NCBI GenBank assembly: GCA_026122225.1
Contig: JANEZZ010002198.1
Coordinates: forward strand, 62,001 to 126,000
Direction: 5' to 3'
Origin: Heloderma charlesbogerti
Lineage: Eukaryota > Chordata > Lepidosauria > Squamata > Helodermatidae
DNA: 64,000 bases
Positions 12,005 to 24,248 of this stretch are shown one piece after another; positions within the stretch are counted from its first letter, which is position 1, and each line of letters begins with the position of its first letter. A program made the position numbers and the translations under genes. The notes below the pieces were generated by a model. The model was given only the letters and a program-made list of their open reading frames with translations. It had not been told where the DNA came from and did not search any database.

Positions 12005-12175
12005 ATGGCATTGTATGTTTGTTTGTTGATTTTTCCAAGGAGCACAGGGTGGCGTACATGGTAACCATCCCCCTATGGTGGAGTAGGTTGGACCGAGAGA
12101 CCATGACTAGCTCAAGGTCACCCAGTGAGCTTCATGACTAAGTGGGACTTGAACTCAGTCCTATCCCAAACCTGT
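12005..12175 (-). mobile_element. LINE 3'-end fragment (L2/L3/CR1-like)
   Basis: Contains GCTCAAGGTCACCCAGTGAG, AGTGGGACTTGAACTCAGTC and an upstream GGAGTAGGTTGG segment, the recognisable order of a widespread amniote LINE 3' tail seen in reverse orientation. Diverged; subfamily not assigned. Confidence 0.6.
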
Positions 12176-12655
12176 GGCTCTTCTGTAGCGCAGTCCTGTT
12201 CTTCTATCCCAGGATAGATAGTGCACATTGTACTGCAGTCATCGCAGGCTTTTTAACCAACAATGGCCAACTGGTGGCCTGCAGAATGCTTCCAGCCACC
12301 CAGTTGTTTCTCTTGACCCTTAGTATAGAGCTGATTTCCACCCCAGAGGTGCTATGCATTAACACGCCCCCTGTCATTGTCCAAACTGTATTTATAATGC
12401 TGTTGGATAGGGGCCTGGGATATCTGTACTACAGCCAACATCAGGGGAAATCCAAGTGCATAAGGGGATGAAGGCAAGGACAGGGAGTTCATCTCTCTGG
12501 GCGAGGGGCCTCATAAATTCTGGCTCCTGAGCAGCTTGGCCAAGCAGGATCTGTCCCCCAAACCTCTAGGAGCTGGCCATCCTTGCTCTAATTATTGCTT
12601 GGTCTCCATTCCAAGTCTCTAGGGAAGATAAATCAGTGTAAAATGATAAATAACC

Positions 12656-12657
<2 letters not shown>

Positions 12658-12735
<78 letters not shown>
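12658..12735. repeat. compound microsatellite (TG)n(AG)n
   Basis: About 18 TG units (to 12694) run directly into about 20 AG units, with one AAG interruption near 12716. It gives rise to spurious Cys/Val- and Glu/Arg-rich frames on both strands. Confidence 0.97.
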
Positions 12736-12736
12736 C

Positions 12737-13940
12737 CTTGGAAGCACATTGTTTATCGGTCCTTCCAGTGCCTTTACCACAGTTGCTCCAAGACATTTTG
12801 CTGCCTTTAGCAAAGGAAAAGATGGTGCTCCTCCCTTATTCCACATACAGAAGCTGACCAGACTAGAAGCTGAATCTTACTTCAACGTTGGCAATGGGAT
12901 AGCATGCCTGAGGACAGCAGGTTTATGGCAATACAGGGGAGGTTGTGTGGCACATACAGTATTATCTTCCAGCAGCTCATTGCTGTTTCCTGCCCCACAG
13001 CATTTATTCCCTGAGGTGGCTGCCTCACTCTGCTTAACGTTAGAGCTCAACCTAGCCTTTACACTCATATGGCTAGAACACCAGGACCTGGGTGCTGACT
13101 TACTGTTTTACAATGCAGTTGAATAGAAAATGGTCTCTGTGTTTTTAGACAAATACTTTTAATAATCAGAGGGACGAAGCCTTAGGGGACAACCATACCC
13201 ATTCAGGTAAGAATCAACTCCGGTAACAATTGTCAGAGGCCCCTGACAAGCCTGCACGTACCCTGAATGCTTGAAGTTTGATACTGAGACACAGAGGAGC
13301 CAGAGCTCAAAACCCCAACTCTCTTGTATGCCGCCAACATGAAGTTGTTCCTCTTTGGGGTGCAGCACATTTTAGAGGCCTTTCAGTGTTTACATGGAGT
13401 TCCACCACAGAGAGCTGCACTTTGGTGGCCTCCACATTTTTTTGCTTTAATGTTTAAATCAGTCTTGCAAAGGCTGTGTGATAAGTAATTTTGATTTATG
13501 AAGTGAAAGAGTGATACAGGAGTCCCCGAGATTTATGAGAGGTGGTGTATTTAGCTAGGCCAGAAAAAGAATGGCTATTAATTAAGATAGGAAGTAGTTT
13601 AAGGCATAAATCAAAGCATTAGTGTATTAGCATGTAAATCTGACAGAGGTTCTCTGGCTTTGACAGGAAGACGTATTCTCTGAAGTAGCATATCTGAGAT
13701 GAAGTTAAGGGTCAGGGATTTCTTCAGAGTTCAGGCCTTGGGAGCAAAGGTTGGTAAGCCAAATGGACCGAATGCTGAGTCAGGGGTGGATGACGTGTTC
13801 TCAAATCTTACTGGATGATAAGGCAAATAAGAAAGCAATGCCCTAACTGGAATGATACTGAGAGTCTTCATGAGCAACTAGCTCCAATCAAAGAATGCAA
13901 GTAACGCTTTCGTCATTACAGACGTATATCAAGTTTAAGG
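12737..13940. other. no gene recognised
   Basis: No repeat with clear borders and no conserved coding. Continues as ERICH1 upstream intron by inference. Confidence 0.35.
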
Positions 13941-13944
13941 TTTA

Positions 13945-14165
13945 TCAATGACTGTCAGTTGTGACGGCTCTGTGGACCTTCCAGATACAGAGGCAGTATG
14001 TCCCTCAATTCCAGCTGCTGGGAGCAGCAGTGGAAGCAGGCTAGTGCCTTCAAGGCTGCTTGTGGGCATCCCAGTGGGTGCTTGTTGCCACTGTGGGAAG
14101 GATTATATTGCACTCAGATGGACCACTCTAATCCAGCAGGGCTCTTTTTGTGTTCAAAACCAGAA
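13945..14165 (+). mobile_element. CR1-like LINE 3'-UTR fragment
   Basis: Shares ordered blocks with the better copy at 25855-26427: TATCAATGACT, GAGGCAGTATG, a GCTGGGAGCA segment, GCTTGTGGG, and a final TCCAGCAGGGCTCTTTTTGTG just before the tail. The RT-coding part is absent, as usual for 5'-truncated CR1 copies. Confidence 0.7.
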
Positions 14166-14477
14166 CTTGCACTAGAATGTGATGCCCACTAAAGAGACTA
14201 ACCAAGGTTGAATTGAATTTTGGCAGTGTGCCCTCCCTCTCCCCGCATTGCTGTGTAATCCTCTCTCATCCCCTTTTCTACCTAGTAAGTATGCGGTGAT
14301 GGTGGGAAGGAGACAGTGGGGCTGTTTGCACAGCATGACAGTCTACCATGGGGTATTTAGCCCAAGGTGAGGCTGCAGTGTGTGCAGCCACCAGTTTGAA
14401 TATGCAACCCCCGTTCAGGGGTTGTCATGTCATGCAGACCCTCACATAACCCATGGTCTGTCTTAGGGTTGTGCAGA

Positions 14478-14575
14478 GGTTGCTACCTGATCCTTTTTAA
14501 CTGGAGATGCCAGGGATTGAACCTGGGACTTTCTGCATGCAAACCTTGTGCTCCTCTGCTGAGCTAAGGTCTCTC
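14478..14575 (-). mobile_element. tRNA-derived SINE, 5' half
   Basis: Read on the minus strand it shows a tRNA-like A-box region (GCTCAGCAGAGGAGCA), then TTTGCATGCAG, and a B box GGTTCAATCCC (complement of 14513-14523). This is the head of the squamate SINE that ends in '...CTGATCCAGTATAAGG'-type sequence. The 3' body is short or lost here. Confidence 0.7.
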
Positions 14576-15044
14576 CGCTTGCTGGCTTATTAAGATGAGG
14601 GAGCATGACATTGGTGGTGCGTCATAATGCCAGCCTTCTCCTTTCAGATGCTTGCTTCCTTCTCCTTTTCTGTGAAGGCTATGGCTTTACCCATTAGTCT
14701 CCACCTAGATCCCAGTGTAATGAACCTGATCCTACGTATGCTCACAACTCCGTTTCCTTTGCCTGCCTGCCTCCCCGCCCTTTAGTGTCTCTCTGCTATT
14801 GAAACAAAGACTGCAAGCTCCTTGTGTTGGTGACTTGTCTTTTTTGCTTAAGTTGCTCTGTAAAGCATCATCTACTTTGATTTTGATCTTATAGCCACAC
14901 CAAATGTCTCTGCCTCTATAACTTATCAGAGATACCTGAACATCCCAGTAATGGGAGATAAGGATATTCATGTCAAGCACAGCCAAAACTGCTTTTTACC
15001 TCCCATTTTATTTACATCCCAACGTGTTTTTTTTAAACCTCCAG

Positions 15045-15413
15045 AGGAGAATGATCAAGGACAACCCCAGAGAAAACGTATTAGAAGGAAGAAACGGAAA
15101 AACGTTTTGCAAAACCCTGATAATTTACATGGAGGCCAAGCAGAGTGTGGGAAGCATGAAAATCTGATTGAAGATAACTTACAGCTTCTGCACACAGACA
15201 GCCCAAACCTAAGTCGAAACAAAAAGAGGAAAATGAAAAAGAAGCGACAAAAAGAAAAGATGAGAGCAGCTGGCTTGCTAACAAAACCAACTGGTATAAA
15301 TTTCACGTATAAACCTGAGAAGGAGGGAGGAACAGACTTCGAAGATGGAGATAAAAAAGTAGAAGATATTCTGGATTTTTTGCAAGCAACACAAGAAATC
15401 TATTTCTCTGAGA
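15045..15413 (+). CDS. ERICH1: ERICH1 internal coding exon (basic/lysine-rich region)
   Basis: Glutamate-rich protein 1, a protein of unknown biochemical role. The exon follows a polypyrimidine tract and AG at 15043-15044 and ends before GTAGGT at 15414; codons begin in the phase xx|AG GAG. The peptide has a lysine/arginine-rich start ([11 protein letters not shown]), a second basic block ([20 protein letters not shown]), a FTYKPE motif and a final [14 protein letters not shown]. All four occur in the same order in mammalian ERICH1 (RRRIRKHKSKKK, NKKRKLKKKQQ, FMYQPE, ILNFLKSTQEMYF as I recall them). In human ERICH1 the latter two are separated by a long Glu/Asp-rich repeat; here only about 15 residues lie between them. 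The basic blocks look like nuclear or nucleolar localisation signals (inference). The exon end leaves one base (A), matching the next exon. Confidence 0.9.
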
Positions 15414-15477
15414 GTAGGTACATTTTCCCCTTTCATTAGTAACTTGTAGTAGTAGGGAAAATAAATATGTGCTTGCT

Positions 15478-15560
15478 TGCTTATTTATTTATTTATTTAT
15501 TGCATTTATACCCCGCCTTTTTTCCTCTTGCAAGGAACCCAAGGCAGCTTATCCTTTGTC
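15478..15560 (-). mobile_element. LINE 3'-end fragment with (TTTA)n tail
   Basis: (TTTA)n at about 15480-15503 is followed by TTGCATTTATACCCCGCCTT and CAAGGAACCCAAGGCAGC, the reverse complement of a common L3/CR1-type LINE 3' end that finishes in an (AAAT)n tail. Lies in the ERICH1 intron just after the exon. Confidence 0.65.
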
Positions 15561-17300
15561 AACTTCAAAAAAGAAAGAAAAGGAGAAAAAAATAGATCTC
15601 CTTTACGGCCTGAATTTGACAAAGAATAGCTCCTATAAGTAAGGCCAAAAATACTGCCCCGTTGTTTCTTGGTAACAAGATAATAGCAAGTGGGAAATGA
15701 ACTGTATGGTACTTTTCCTGCTGTTGGACAAGTATGTGTTTCAATGGACAGATGACTTCTGCACACCACTATTTTCAGAGCATTTTCTCCCCAAAATTGT
15801 TATTTACAGCCTTGTGGATGTTTACTTGGAAGTAAGTCACTACTATGTTCAGTGGTACTTACAACCAGACAAGTAAACATAGAATTGCAGCCTTAGTGGA
15901 TCATGCTACCAAAATAAAGTCCGAAGCATACTTGAATAACTGCTTTATTGATTTCAGTGGAATATTCTTCTAAGTACATGTTTTAAAGGCTGAGGTGTCT
16001 CTTCTGTATAAACAACTATAGTAGAGATAGAAGTTTGCAGTTTTTCTTTGTAGCAAGAAAGGCTCAAGTAAAGACTCAAAGCACTAGAATATAACTTCAT
16101 GTTACAATTTCAGACAGACACGCTGGCACAAATCCCCAAGGCCCAGTTCACAGACATTGGAGTGGGGTGGCCACTTGGACTCCAAACCACATGGAGACTG
16201 TTCTGTATGGCAAACTATTCAGGAGCCTTGGGTCATCAGGCAGGTCTGAAGATTTCACTGCCCTATTGCAAGTCATTATCTTTGGTACTTGCAGTGCTAT
16301 ATCTCCCAATCTTCATTGTGATCTATTGCCCACTCAACCTTCTAGGTGGAATAGCCTCTATGTACTTTGGATTCAAAGTGACCACCACACTGAAATTTGT
16401 TTGAATTGGCCCTAAGACTGGGGTGGAAGTTCTCTCCCTTCACCACACAATAATAATAATAATAAAATATGATGCATTTGCAGGTTTTAAGATGGCTGTA
16501 CTGAATACTGATTTCTTCATTTTGTTAAATGGCTGGAATGGCTGCTGAGGGTGGGAACTTTAATACATTGAAAGATAGGGGTGAACACTACCAAAAAGTG
16601 ATGAAACTATAAATACAGCAAGGAAATTTTACTTTCATGTGCGTTTCCATCCCTGCTACAACAGGCATTCTCAAAAATATCAATAGAAACAAGATAACTA
16701 ACTATGGCTAAGTTAAGGTCAGCCTCTCCTCAGCTTCTGCTGTGGTTTTAGTGTCACCAGGAATGCTCAATGAGCAGTATTACCAATATTAGCACAGCCA
16801 CCATCTTAATGCTTTTTATTAACTTTCTTTCCAAAGCTTCCCACAGATTTCCAGGCAGGCTCTCCTTCTGCATCCTCATACCTATGTATATAATTATTAT
16901 TTGCCATCCATATTTTGGGGTCTTATTTGCAATTACTATCATGATATGCTACTATTATGGGCTGGTTTACAAATGTTTTTTCACCACTTGATGACTGCAG
17001 CACCAAGTGATAAGTTGGCATATATAAATGAGCCATCCTAGATCAAATAGAGATAACTTCCATGTCATCTCACTCTGTAATCCTTTTAAACTGAGCGAGT
17101 TTACACATTCACTTTCCAGTCATCCAAGTGATCTGCTGCTGTATTTGTGAAGGTGAGAACCAGCCTTTAGAAGTTATACAGAATTTTTCCAAAGTGCTTC
17201 AACCTTCAAGTAAATAATGACAGGTTTTCTGTTGCATATTCATAGAAGCCACAGTTGTCTACATCTTCCCAATGTGTACTCAGTCTGTGTCCACTCAGAG
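15561..17300. other. ERICH1 intron, no other gene
   Basis: Intron between the exons at 15045 and 17769. Includes a degraded copy of a short dispersed repeat near 15808-15893 (paired AAGTAAGTCAC / GTACTTACAACC) and an AAT run at 16448-16465. No internal exon recognised. Confidence 0.6.
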
Positions 17301-17302
17301 CA

Positions 17303-17437
17303 GCCTTCACCAATCTGGTGCCCTCCTCCAGATGTTTTGGACTTCGATTTCCATCACCCCCAGCCAGTATGGCCAGTGGTCAGAAATGTTGGGAATTGTA
17401 GTCCAAAACATCAGTAGGGCATCAGGGTGGGGAAGTA
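17303..17437. mobile_element. hAT-like MITE, 'CCAGATGTTTTGGAC' family copy
   Basis: AGCAGCCTTCACCAATCTGG at the left pairs with CATCAGGGTGGGGAAG at the right. The inner arms CCAGATGTTTTGGACTTCG and GTAGTCCAAAACATC flank a CCCCAGCCAGTATGGCCAG core. Intronic in ERICH1. Confidence 0.75.
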
Positions 17438-17768
17438 TGATCCAGAGTACAGTAATCACATGTGACCTTGTGTCAGGATGCAGATCTAGCAGGCCAAGAC
17501 GGATCAGGCAAATTCAAGATGGCAGGATTCAAGGGCATATTTCTGTGACCACATCACAATCTTTTTTCTTACTTCTCAAATTTGGTAAATTCTTCTATGT
17601 ATCATTTGTTTTAACTATAAATGGATCACCTGTGAGTGTTGCATGGCATCTGTTGTAAATCTGGAAATCAAAATAAGAAGCCAATGTCAAAAAGTGAGCA
17701 TAGTTAATAAGTACGCTTTAAAGAAGAGGAATCTTCCTAAATAAACCTGTCTGTTTTTCTTTCTTTAG

Positions 17769-17963
17769 GGCGATCAAAGTGTGCAGAGTCACCTGTGAGT
17801 TCAGAAAGCATTCATGAGGTTTTACAGAGACTTGAATCTCACAGCATGTCTTCGTCAGATGTCATTCTTCTGCATCAGATGAAATCCCTCATACTTCTGC
17901 AGGATATTGAAAGACTAAAGCATGCTGTAGAAGAGTTCCACGTGCAGTCAGTGATGCCTCCTG
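17769..17963 (+). CDS. ERICH1: ERICH1 penultimate coding exon
   Basis: Starts after TTTCTTTCTTTAG and ends before GTATGC; 195 nt, beginning with two bases that complete an Arg codon from the previous exon and ending with the first base of the next codon. It encodes about 65 residues that include HEVLQRLESHSMSSSDVILL, then HQMKSLILLQDIERLKHAVE, then VMPP. The matching human segment (LLDRLASHSMLPSDVSILY, HMKTLLLLQDTERLKHALE, TMPP) is in the same order, so the identification is strong. The segment is predicted to be helical and is the best conserved part of the family. The non-spliced reading beyond 17963 soon stops, consistent with a real donor site. Confidence 0.95.
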
Positions 17964-18652
17964 GTATGCTCAGTACACACAGGTGTGCTGGTAATGTTCT
18001 ACTTGTGAACTAGGATGCAGATTTTTCCTATACAGGAACAGCAGAATTATTCTTTCCAAATATTTTTTCAGTATAGGTTATATATCGGGTTCAATCCAGA
18101 AATGACCGTCCATGAGCAGAAGACCCTCGGATGTGTCAAAGGGCTTTTTCTAATTTAGCACGAGATTCTTACATGAGAAAAAAGAACTGAAGTCCAGAGG
18201 TGTATTTCCATTGTGCATTGCACAGGCTATTTGCATAAGGTCTCTCGATGTGTGCGCGCATAAGGCATTGCACAATATTTCATAATGTCTTCTGCTGACT
18301 CTTGCACATGGAACAGCACCACTGTTTCTACTGCTAGCACAGCTCTTGATCATTATATGCTTCATTCATAGCATTGGAAAGAAGCAAAAATCCATCAAGC
18401 TTGACACTCTACACTGAGAAAGCTAAATTCTGCTCATTGAGATTTTGAGATTAACAATCTGCTTCTGGTTTTGTCTTTTAAAAAAATCAAGATGGCCAGT
18501 CTCGTGGTATACTGTGATTCAGAAACCAGTGCAGAACAGGCTTATTGCAAAACAAATGAATATTGTATACAGCAATGTGTCATAGTAGGGAAAAGTGCAC
18601 TCAGGCAGTGATCCATGGTGGGAGAGTGTGAGTTAAAGGCACAAACGTCCCT
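17964..18652. other. ERICH1 last intron, 5' part
   Basis: The last intron of ERICH1 spans 17964-24686. This first part shows no further exon and no recognisable repeat. Confidence 0.6.
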
Positions 18653-19018
18653 TAGGGATGTTGGAGGAAGCCGTCCACAGGGTGCAGCTCACCAAGCTTT
18701 CATCACCTTGGGCCCTCCAGACTTTAGTTTGTTTCCCTGTGAGCTGGCCCAAGTCTGCATTGAGTTGGGCCAGCTCACAGATTTTCCAGGCTTTAAAAAA
18801 TTTTCGTGAATAGAAATTTGCACAAATTGGGGCTGTAATCCATACAAATTGCAGCTGCAGTTTGCGCAAAATTCTATTTATATATAAAAAATCATAACCC
18901 TGGAAAAAATTCCCAGATTTCGGGGAAAGCCTGCAGGTCAGCTCAAGCTGGGGCAGGGGCCCTGTGGAAATCCAGCAAGCCCAAAAAGGGACGGATTTCC
19001 TGGTGATGGACATTCCTA
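18653..19018. mobile_element. hAT-like MITE with TAGGGATG ends
   Basis: Begins TAGGGATGTT and ends GGACATTCCTA. Flanks ACGTCCCT (18645-18652) and GTGTCCCT (19019-19026) differ by two transitions, so a slightly decayed 8-bp TSD is likely. The interior holds inverted pairs, for example GTGAGCTGGCCCAA near 18738 against TTGGGCCAGCTCAC near 18764. Same end type as the element at 4885-5175. Confidence 0.7.
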
Positions 19019-19162
19019 GTGTCCCTGTTGTCATCTGTGAAATGCTGGATGGTATGAATATACCTTCATTCTAGAAGTTTATTTGATTGCATTCTCTGTG
19101 TGGGCAATTTTGTAGTAGACTCTATGTGCATTGGGTTGTTTTTCTGTCCTGAACAGAAACTA

Positions 19163-19353
19163 CCACACTGTTATTAGGAATGCAGAAAGCTTCCTTGTGC
19201 TGAGTCAGACCACTGGTCTGTCTAGTTCAGTAGTGCCTACACTGACTGGCAGTGGTTCTCCAGGGTTTCCGACACAAGTATTTGCCAGCTCTACCAGAGA
19301 AGCCAGGGATTGAACCTAGGCTCTTTTGCATGCAAAGTGTGTGCTATGTCAGT
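19163..19353 (-). mobile_element. tRNA-derived SINE, nearly full length
   Basis: On the minus strand: ATGACATAGCACACACTTTG-like head, TTTGCATGCAAAAGAG, B box GGTTCAATCCC (complement of 19306-19316), then a body ending in the 'ACTAGACAGACCAGTGG ... CTGACTCAGCACAAGGAAGC' tail. Same family as copies at 14478 (minus), 40862 (plus) and 56325 (minus fragment). Located in the ERICH1 last intron. Confidence 0.75.
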
Positions 19354-19660
19354 TGCGTGTGTGGAATGAAGGGGGCATGGACCAACCTGGTGGCTGGATG
19401 ACACAGAAACCCCATAACTTTGAAAATCAACTAAAACAATAATTAAAGTCCTAAAGAACATGGCTGGGGAACCACTTTCAGCCCAAGAGCCAAATTCAAC
19501 TGCGTTTCTAAAAGTAGTAGGTTAACAGCATAAATAAATTGCCTCTAGGGACAGCGCCACCTAGAGGAAAATGTGATAGTGGTTGCCCTGATTTTGCTGT
19601 TACCTTTCCTCTGCCTATTACACACTCATGTGTAGGTTTATTAACAAAAATAATGGCACT

Positions 19661-19753
19661 GACAGTGCAATCCTATGCATGTCTACTCAGACGTAAATCC
19701 TGTTGAGTTCAGTAGGACTTACTCCCAGGTAAGTGTGTATAGGATTGTTGCCT
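19661..19753. repeat. short palindromic dispersed repeat ('CCTATGCATGTCTACTCAG' family)
   Basis: Well-preserved copy: GTGCAATCCTATGCATGTCT, ACTCAGACGTAAATCC, AGTAGGACTTACTCCCAGGT, then TGTGTATAGGATTG. The two halves are inverted repeats of each other. Further copies or halves lie near 4268-4322, 15808-15893, 22822-22863, 32840-32950, 33612-33663, 40585-40655, 41128-41225, 41226-41320, 49030-49130 and 54825-54870. Probably the core of a small DNA transposon; class unproven. Confidence 0.7.
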
Positions 19754-22207
19754 TATGCTTTTGCTCATTTAGGTGAAGCACAATAGCAAAGTGTTTTACT
19801 CTGCAAAGTAATATTCTTTCCTACTTGTTTGTTTTGCTGTATTCTAACTTCACGCCAATCTTGTAGTTACCTTTTTAAGTGGGGTGGGGAGGAGCAGGGG
19901 TGGGGAGATAGCACTTACAGAGTGTGCATTTTATTTTTATTTGACTATATAAAAGAGATAGGGCATGGTTATAATCTACTTCCTTTCATTTCTGATAAGG
20001 TTTTCACTTTAAACCTAGTTCAGCTGTTAACATTCCTCACTCCTTATAGAATTCACAATCGTTTAAAGGAGTAATCTGGAATTCTCATCACCACTCACAT
20101 CACATCACTCTGAAAGTGATTCACCGGGGAGGGGGAGGGGGGAGAACAGCCAAACAAAATGAGAAAATGAGAGAGGCTTTTGGAAAAAATCCAGATTTTA
20201 AAAAATTAATTAGGGAAGTTCCAATAAAAGGAAAACGTAGGAAAAACTCTAGTCAGGATCTGAAGAACTCATTGGAAGGGGCTGGAACTAGAACAATTCT
20301 ATTGCCTAGAATTGTCAAACTTACTCTTCTCCAAGGATCTCAGGACAATGTGTCTGGGACATCCAGTTGTACTCTCAATGCTGGCCTGTGAGCTAGGTCA
20401 GCTTAAGAGGTAGTGGTTTCCCCAGTGAGCTTCATAGCTGACAGGATTTTAAACTGGAGCCCCCCTGCCCCATATTCAACACGCTGTCCATAATAGTGCT
20501 GGTGCCCAATCATTTTCAAAAGTCACTGGCACTGAAATTAAATCCCTTCAACGTCTTTGTGGCTGTCAAGTTTCCTTGCAGAGACACATCTGCAAGGAAG
20601 GCAGTCCATGGCAGGGCTTGCTAGCAGATTCTGTTTGGGCAAAGATTCTGTTCTGAGGCCTGTTGTTAGGGTCAGTGCTGGGGATCAGCATCTCCAGCAT
20701 CATCAACCCCATTGTAGTGAGAGCCAAGCAAACAACGTTCTTGTGTGTGAAAAGGTATATTGTTAGTCCCAGAGTCCTCCTCCCAAGAAAGTTTCAGCAT
20801 TGTGCAATAGTGTTCTGTTTGCTGCTGCAATAAGGAAAGAATTGTGCTTCCTACTCTCAGCAGCTTCAGAGAGAATGAGGGAGGGAGGGAGAATTGTCGC
20901 TTACCAGCTCCTTTGACAGGCTAGCAATAGCAACACACCACAGCCCCGAGATTGAAAGCCATTCACATAATGTTAAATTATAGATATTTAATGTTTCACT
21001 TGGGCTGATGTCACGAAGAATTGATGTCGCTTTCGAGAGCTGTCAGAAATGGAAGCTAGAAAGTTTCACTGCTATCACTTTATCTGAGTCCCTGTGAAGG
21101 CCTTAAAGCAGGATGGGGTGGTGGGCGGGGGGGGGGGCGGTGTCATCCTTTTGCTGTTTATACCAAAGCTGAATAGACTAAAATCTTTCATAATCACAAT
21201 ATTTTGTTGGAAGACCTGTTCTCAAAAAGAAAAGAAAAATGTCCTTGCTTTCAATGTTGAGGGTTTTGTTGCTGTAAAAAACCATTTTTTAACCAGCTGC
21301 TTCCATTCATATTCAAATGAAACAAAGCAGACTTTCTGCGACTTGGGGATAATGAGCTGGATGTAAAGGAGACCCTTCTGGCAGGTACTTCATGGGACTT
21401 TCAGAACATCTGGAAAACAGGAAATGTGAGGCCAATGAGGAGAACAGAATGTCCCACGTGGTTTTGAGGAGAGCTGAGCAGAAGAGTGGTAGAGCCACAT
21501 ATATTGAAGGACAATGGAAACTCTTAGAATTAGACATCCATAGTCTCAAGAGCAGAAGAGATTTTTAATAAGTAATTCCTCTTTCTAGGCTGTGAACTCC
21601 AGGGGTTCCCCCTTCTCTAAAGTCTGCCTGTTCACATTTTATTTCTTGTTGGCAAGCATCAAGTCAAAAATAGGCTTCTCTCTTGTTGCCTAGGAAATTA
21701 TCACCCACTAAAGAGCTAAAATTGTCTTCTGACAGGCTTAAAAAAATTTTCAGAACTGTCCTCTACTAATTTCCCTTCCATATATCTGTGAATTCTGCGG
21801 GCCAGCAGATATTATATTTACCTTTCACCTGCCATGCACAGTCTGGATTCTCCACATGCAGTGCAATTAATAAAAAGAAGCAGTATTTAAAGAAAAGAGA
21901 ATTAAACAGGAGGTAGCAAGGTGTAATTATGCAACAGTGGTGAGCACTGTAGAAAATGCCTAGCATTTTAAAAATATATAATATTAGATAGAGAAGAAGC
22001 AGTGGCTATATACTGTTGTTAAATATTAGCTTTGGATACTTGGGATCTCAAACTTGGCAACTACCACTCTTAACGGGGATTTAAAGTGCCCCTATTGGGT
22101 GGGGAATAAAAGGAAGTTGCCATTTTGCACATCACAATTAGTCTGGATTCTAAAGAATTCTGGGGTATTGTGAGTGAGCCAGGGTGCTGATGCATACTAC
22201 TCAATAC
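19754..22207. other. ERICH1 last intron, middle part
   Basis: No exon recognised. Contains a degraded LINE 3' fragment at about 20380-20510 (CCCCAGTGAGCTTCATAGCTG pattern), and a G-run near 21120-21140. The open frame at 20116-20391 (+) is basic but has no splice context or known homologue. Confidence 0.45.
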
Positions 22208-22225
22208 CTCCCACTTGGATTTTTC

Positions 22226-22468
22226 TGCAAGTGGGAGCGGCTAAACAAATGGCAAACCTTTTGTTTGTGATTTGTTTATTGTGACATGTGAACAAGGAAC
22301 TCTTGTCTTTCCCCAGACAATCCAGAGTCATAAGCCATGGTTTGTTTTTGGGTTATGGCTCTGGCTTGTCTGCAAGAGACAAGCCAAAGTTTCTAGTTTG
22401 CACATCACAATAAATAAACCATGGACAGAAGGTTTGTGGTTTGTTTAGCTGCTCCTGCTTGTAGTGGG
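22226..22468. mobile_element. palindromic MITE-like element
   Basis: The left arm near 22226-22258 (AAGTGGGAGCGGCTAAACAA) matches the reverse complement of the right arm 22431-22468 (GTTTGTTTAGCTGCTCCTGC). An inner inverted pair is centred near the CCATGGTTTG motif at 22337: CAGACAATCCAGAGTCATAA against TTATGGCTCTGGCTTGTCTG. No coding capacity. Ends and TSD not resolved. Confidence 0.6.
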
Positions 22469-24240
22469 AACGATCAAGCAGCATGTGCTAGCATGCTGGC
22501 TCATTCGTAATAAGCCAAAATACTTCAGACATGTGAATGTGGTCTCCCCATGTGGACTGCAGCAACACCTGACATGTGATGGATAGAACAGTTGTGATGG
22601 CTGTTGGGCCATGAAGGCTGCTGGTTTGGAAGCACGACATTTCATCCAAGAAAACCTTTGTGTGGTGGTACTGCAGGACAGAAGGCAGAACAGAGGTGGA
22701 AAGTTACAAGGAGGGATGAGAGATGTTTCTTGCTTGTGAGGACTGAAAAAAAAATTGACATGCCATTTACCCTTATGGCTTCAGATGCACACTTACCTGG
22801 AAGAAAACCACATTAAAACATAGTAGGGCTTACTTCTGAATATGAATACATAGGATTGTGCAGTTAACATGGTGCAAGACCACATTGGGGGGGGGGTGTA
22901 CACGGTCTGAAGTGCATGCCCTTAAAATCCCATGATTGAGGATGGGTTCTGTGTTGTGTGCTACAAATCAACCCACCCCCTTGTCCAGTTAGTAGTGCCT
23001 GCTGCTGCTGCTTCTGCTGCTTCTGCTTCTGCTGCTGCTGCTTCTTCAACAAACCTTCTTTGATCAGGACCAATTCCTATGTTGCTGGAATGGGACAGTT
23101 GCTTCTCTCTTTGGCTGAATTCTACAATGCTCTGGTAATGTTTAATTAATGGCATCATGTGGGGTTATTTCCAGCAACGTGCTTTATGTAAGACACCTTT
23201 CTTCACGAAAAGGAACCATGTGGCTGTTTCTCTTTGCCCTTTTAACCAGAAATAAGCAGTTTGTATATGCACTTGTATATGTAGTGGAAAGCAGCTTGCT
23301 TTTTAAAAAACAAAACCACCACTGCCACCTGTGGTCTTTATGGTAAATGGTATAATCATCATCATCCTATTTCATTTGTAAAGTGCCTACAATTACTGGG
23401 CAGTTTTCAATAAAAAGGCAAGGCCCCGGCTCACAGTCTAACATAGATTGATAGAAAGGGTGGGGAATGGATGGGGATGGTGGGGGAAGGAAGGAACCAA
23501 ACGGGAAGTGCAAAAGACTGGATTTTGAGCCTAAGATATTCACAGAACTAGTGAATGAAGAAAGAGAACAGAGAAGTCAAATATTAAGAGACAGACATTT
23601 ATCCATGTAATGAGAACAAATGTCTGAAGTTGAGAGAGTGTTGAGGAACCAGGCGGCCCAGCCAGAAGGTTAGATTGAGCAGGGTGAAAAGCAAGAGTGG
23701 AGAACCTTTTCTCTGCCGAGGGCTTCATTCCCTCAAGGGCAATGTGTTGGGCTGCATGCTGGCACTGGGCAAGGACAGAGCTATCTCTTTTCCTCTGCCT
23801 CTTTCTGGCACTCCACTTTTCTTTGTCTCCCTCCCACATAGTAGACTGCCAGAGGAGGGAGAAATCACCCTTCCCAGAGGTCTGAAATGATCTCTTGCAG
23901 AGGCCTTTTGCAATGAGGCTGATGGCATCATGTGGCCCTAGGCATGAAGAATGAAAAGGTACATAACAAGAATCAAGGAGGAGAGGAAAGAAAGGATGAG
24001 AACATGAAGAGTCTTAAAAGTTTTTTTTTAAGGAGACATCTATATAAAATACAGACTGGAAAAGATAGTCAGTGAAGAGGAAAATAGATAGATGGTGCAT
24101 GATCCAAACAACAAGATAAGAAGACAAGATGGGCAACAGAATTTAGGATTAAATTAAGAGGAGAAAGATGAGAAGCAGGAAGGCCAATAAGAAGAATATT
24201 ATCATAATCAAGACAAGAAATAACTAAAATTTGAACTAGG
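22469..24240. other. ERICH1 last intron, 3' part
   Basis: No exon recognised. Includes a short imperfect GCTGCT/CTTCTG trinucleotide tract at 22998-23046 and a G-run at 22888-22898. Frames through the trinucleotide tract are low-complexity only. Confidence 0.45.
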
Positions 24241-24248
24241 GTGAAGGG

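Noticed and set aside
12566..13126. Overlapping frames rich in Cys/Val or Glu/Arg around 12.6-13.1 kb
   Set aside because: They are translations of the (TG)n(AG)n microsatellite.
14951..15044. ATG at 14951 as the start of the ERICH1 segment
   Set aside because: The polypyrimidine tract plus AG at 15043-15044 and homology starting after it show that this is intron sequence upstream of an internal exon.
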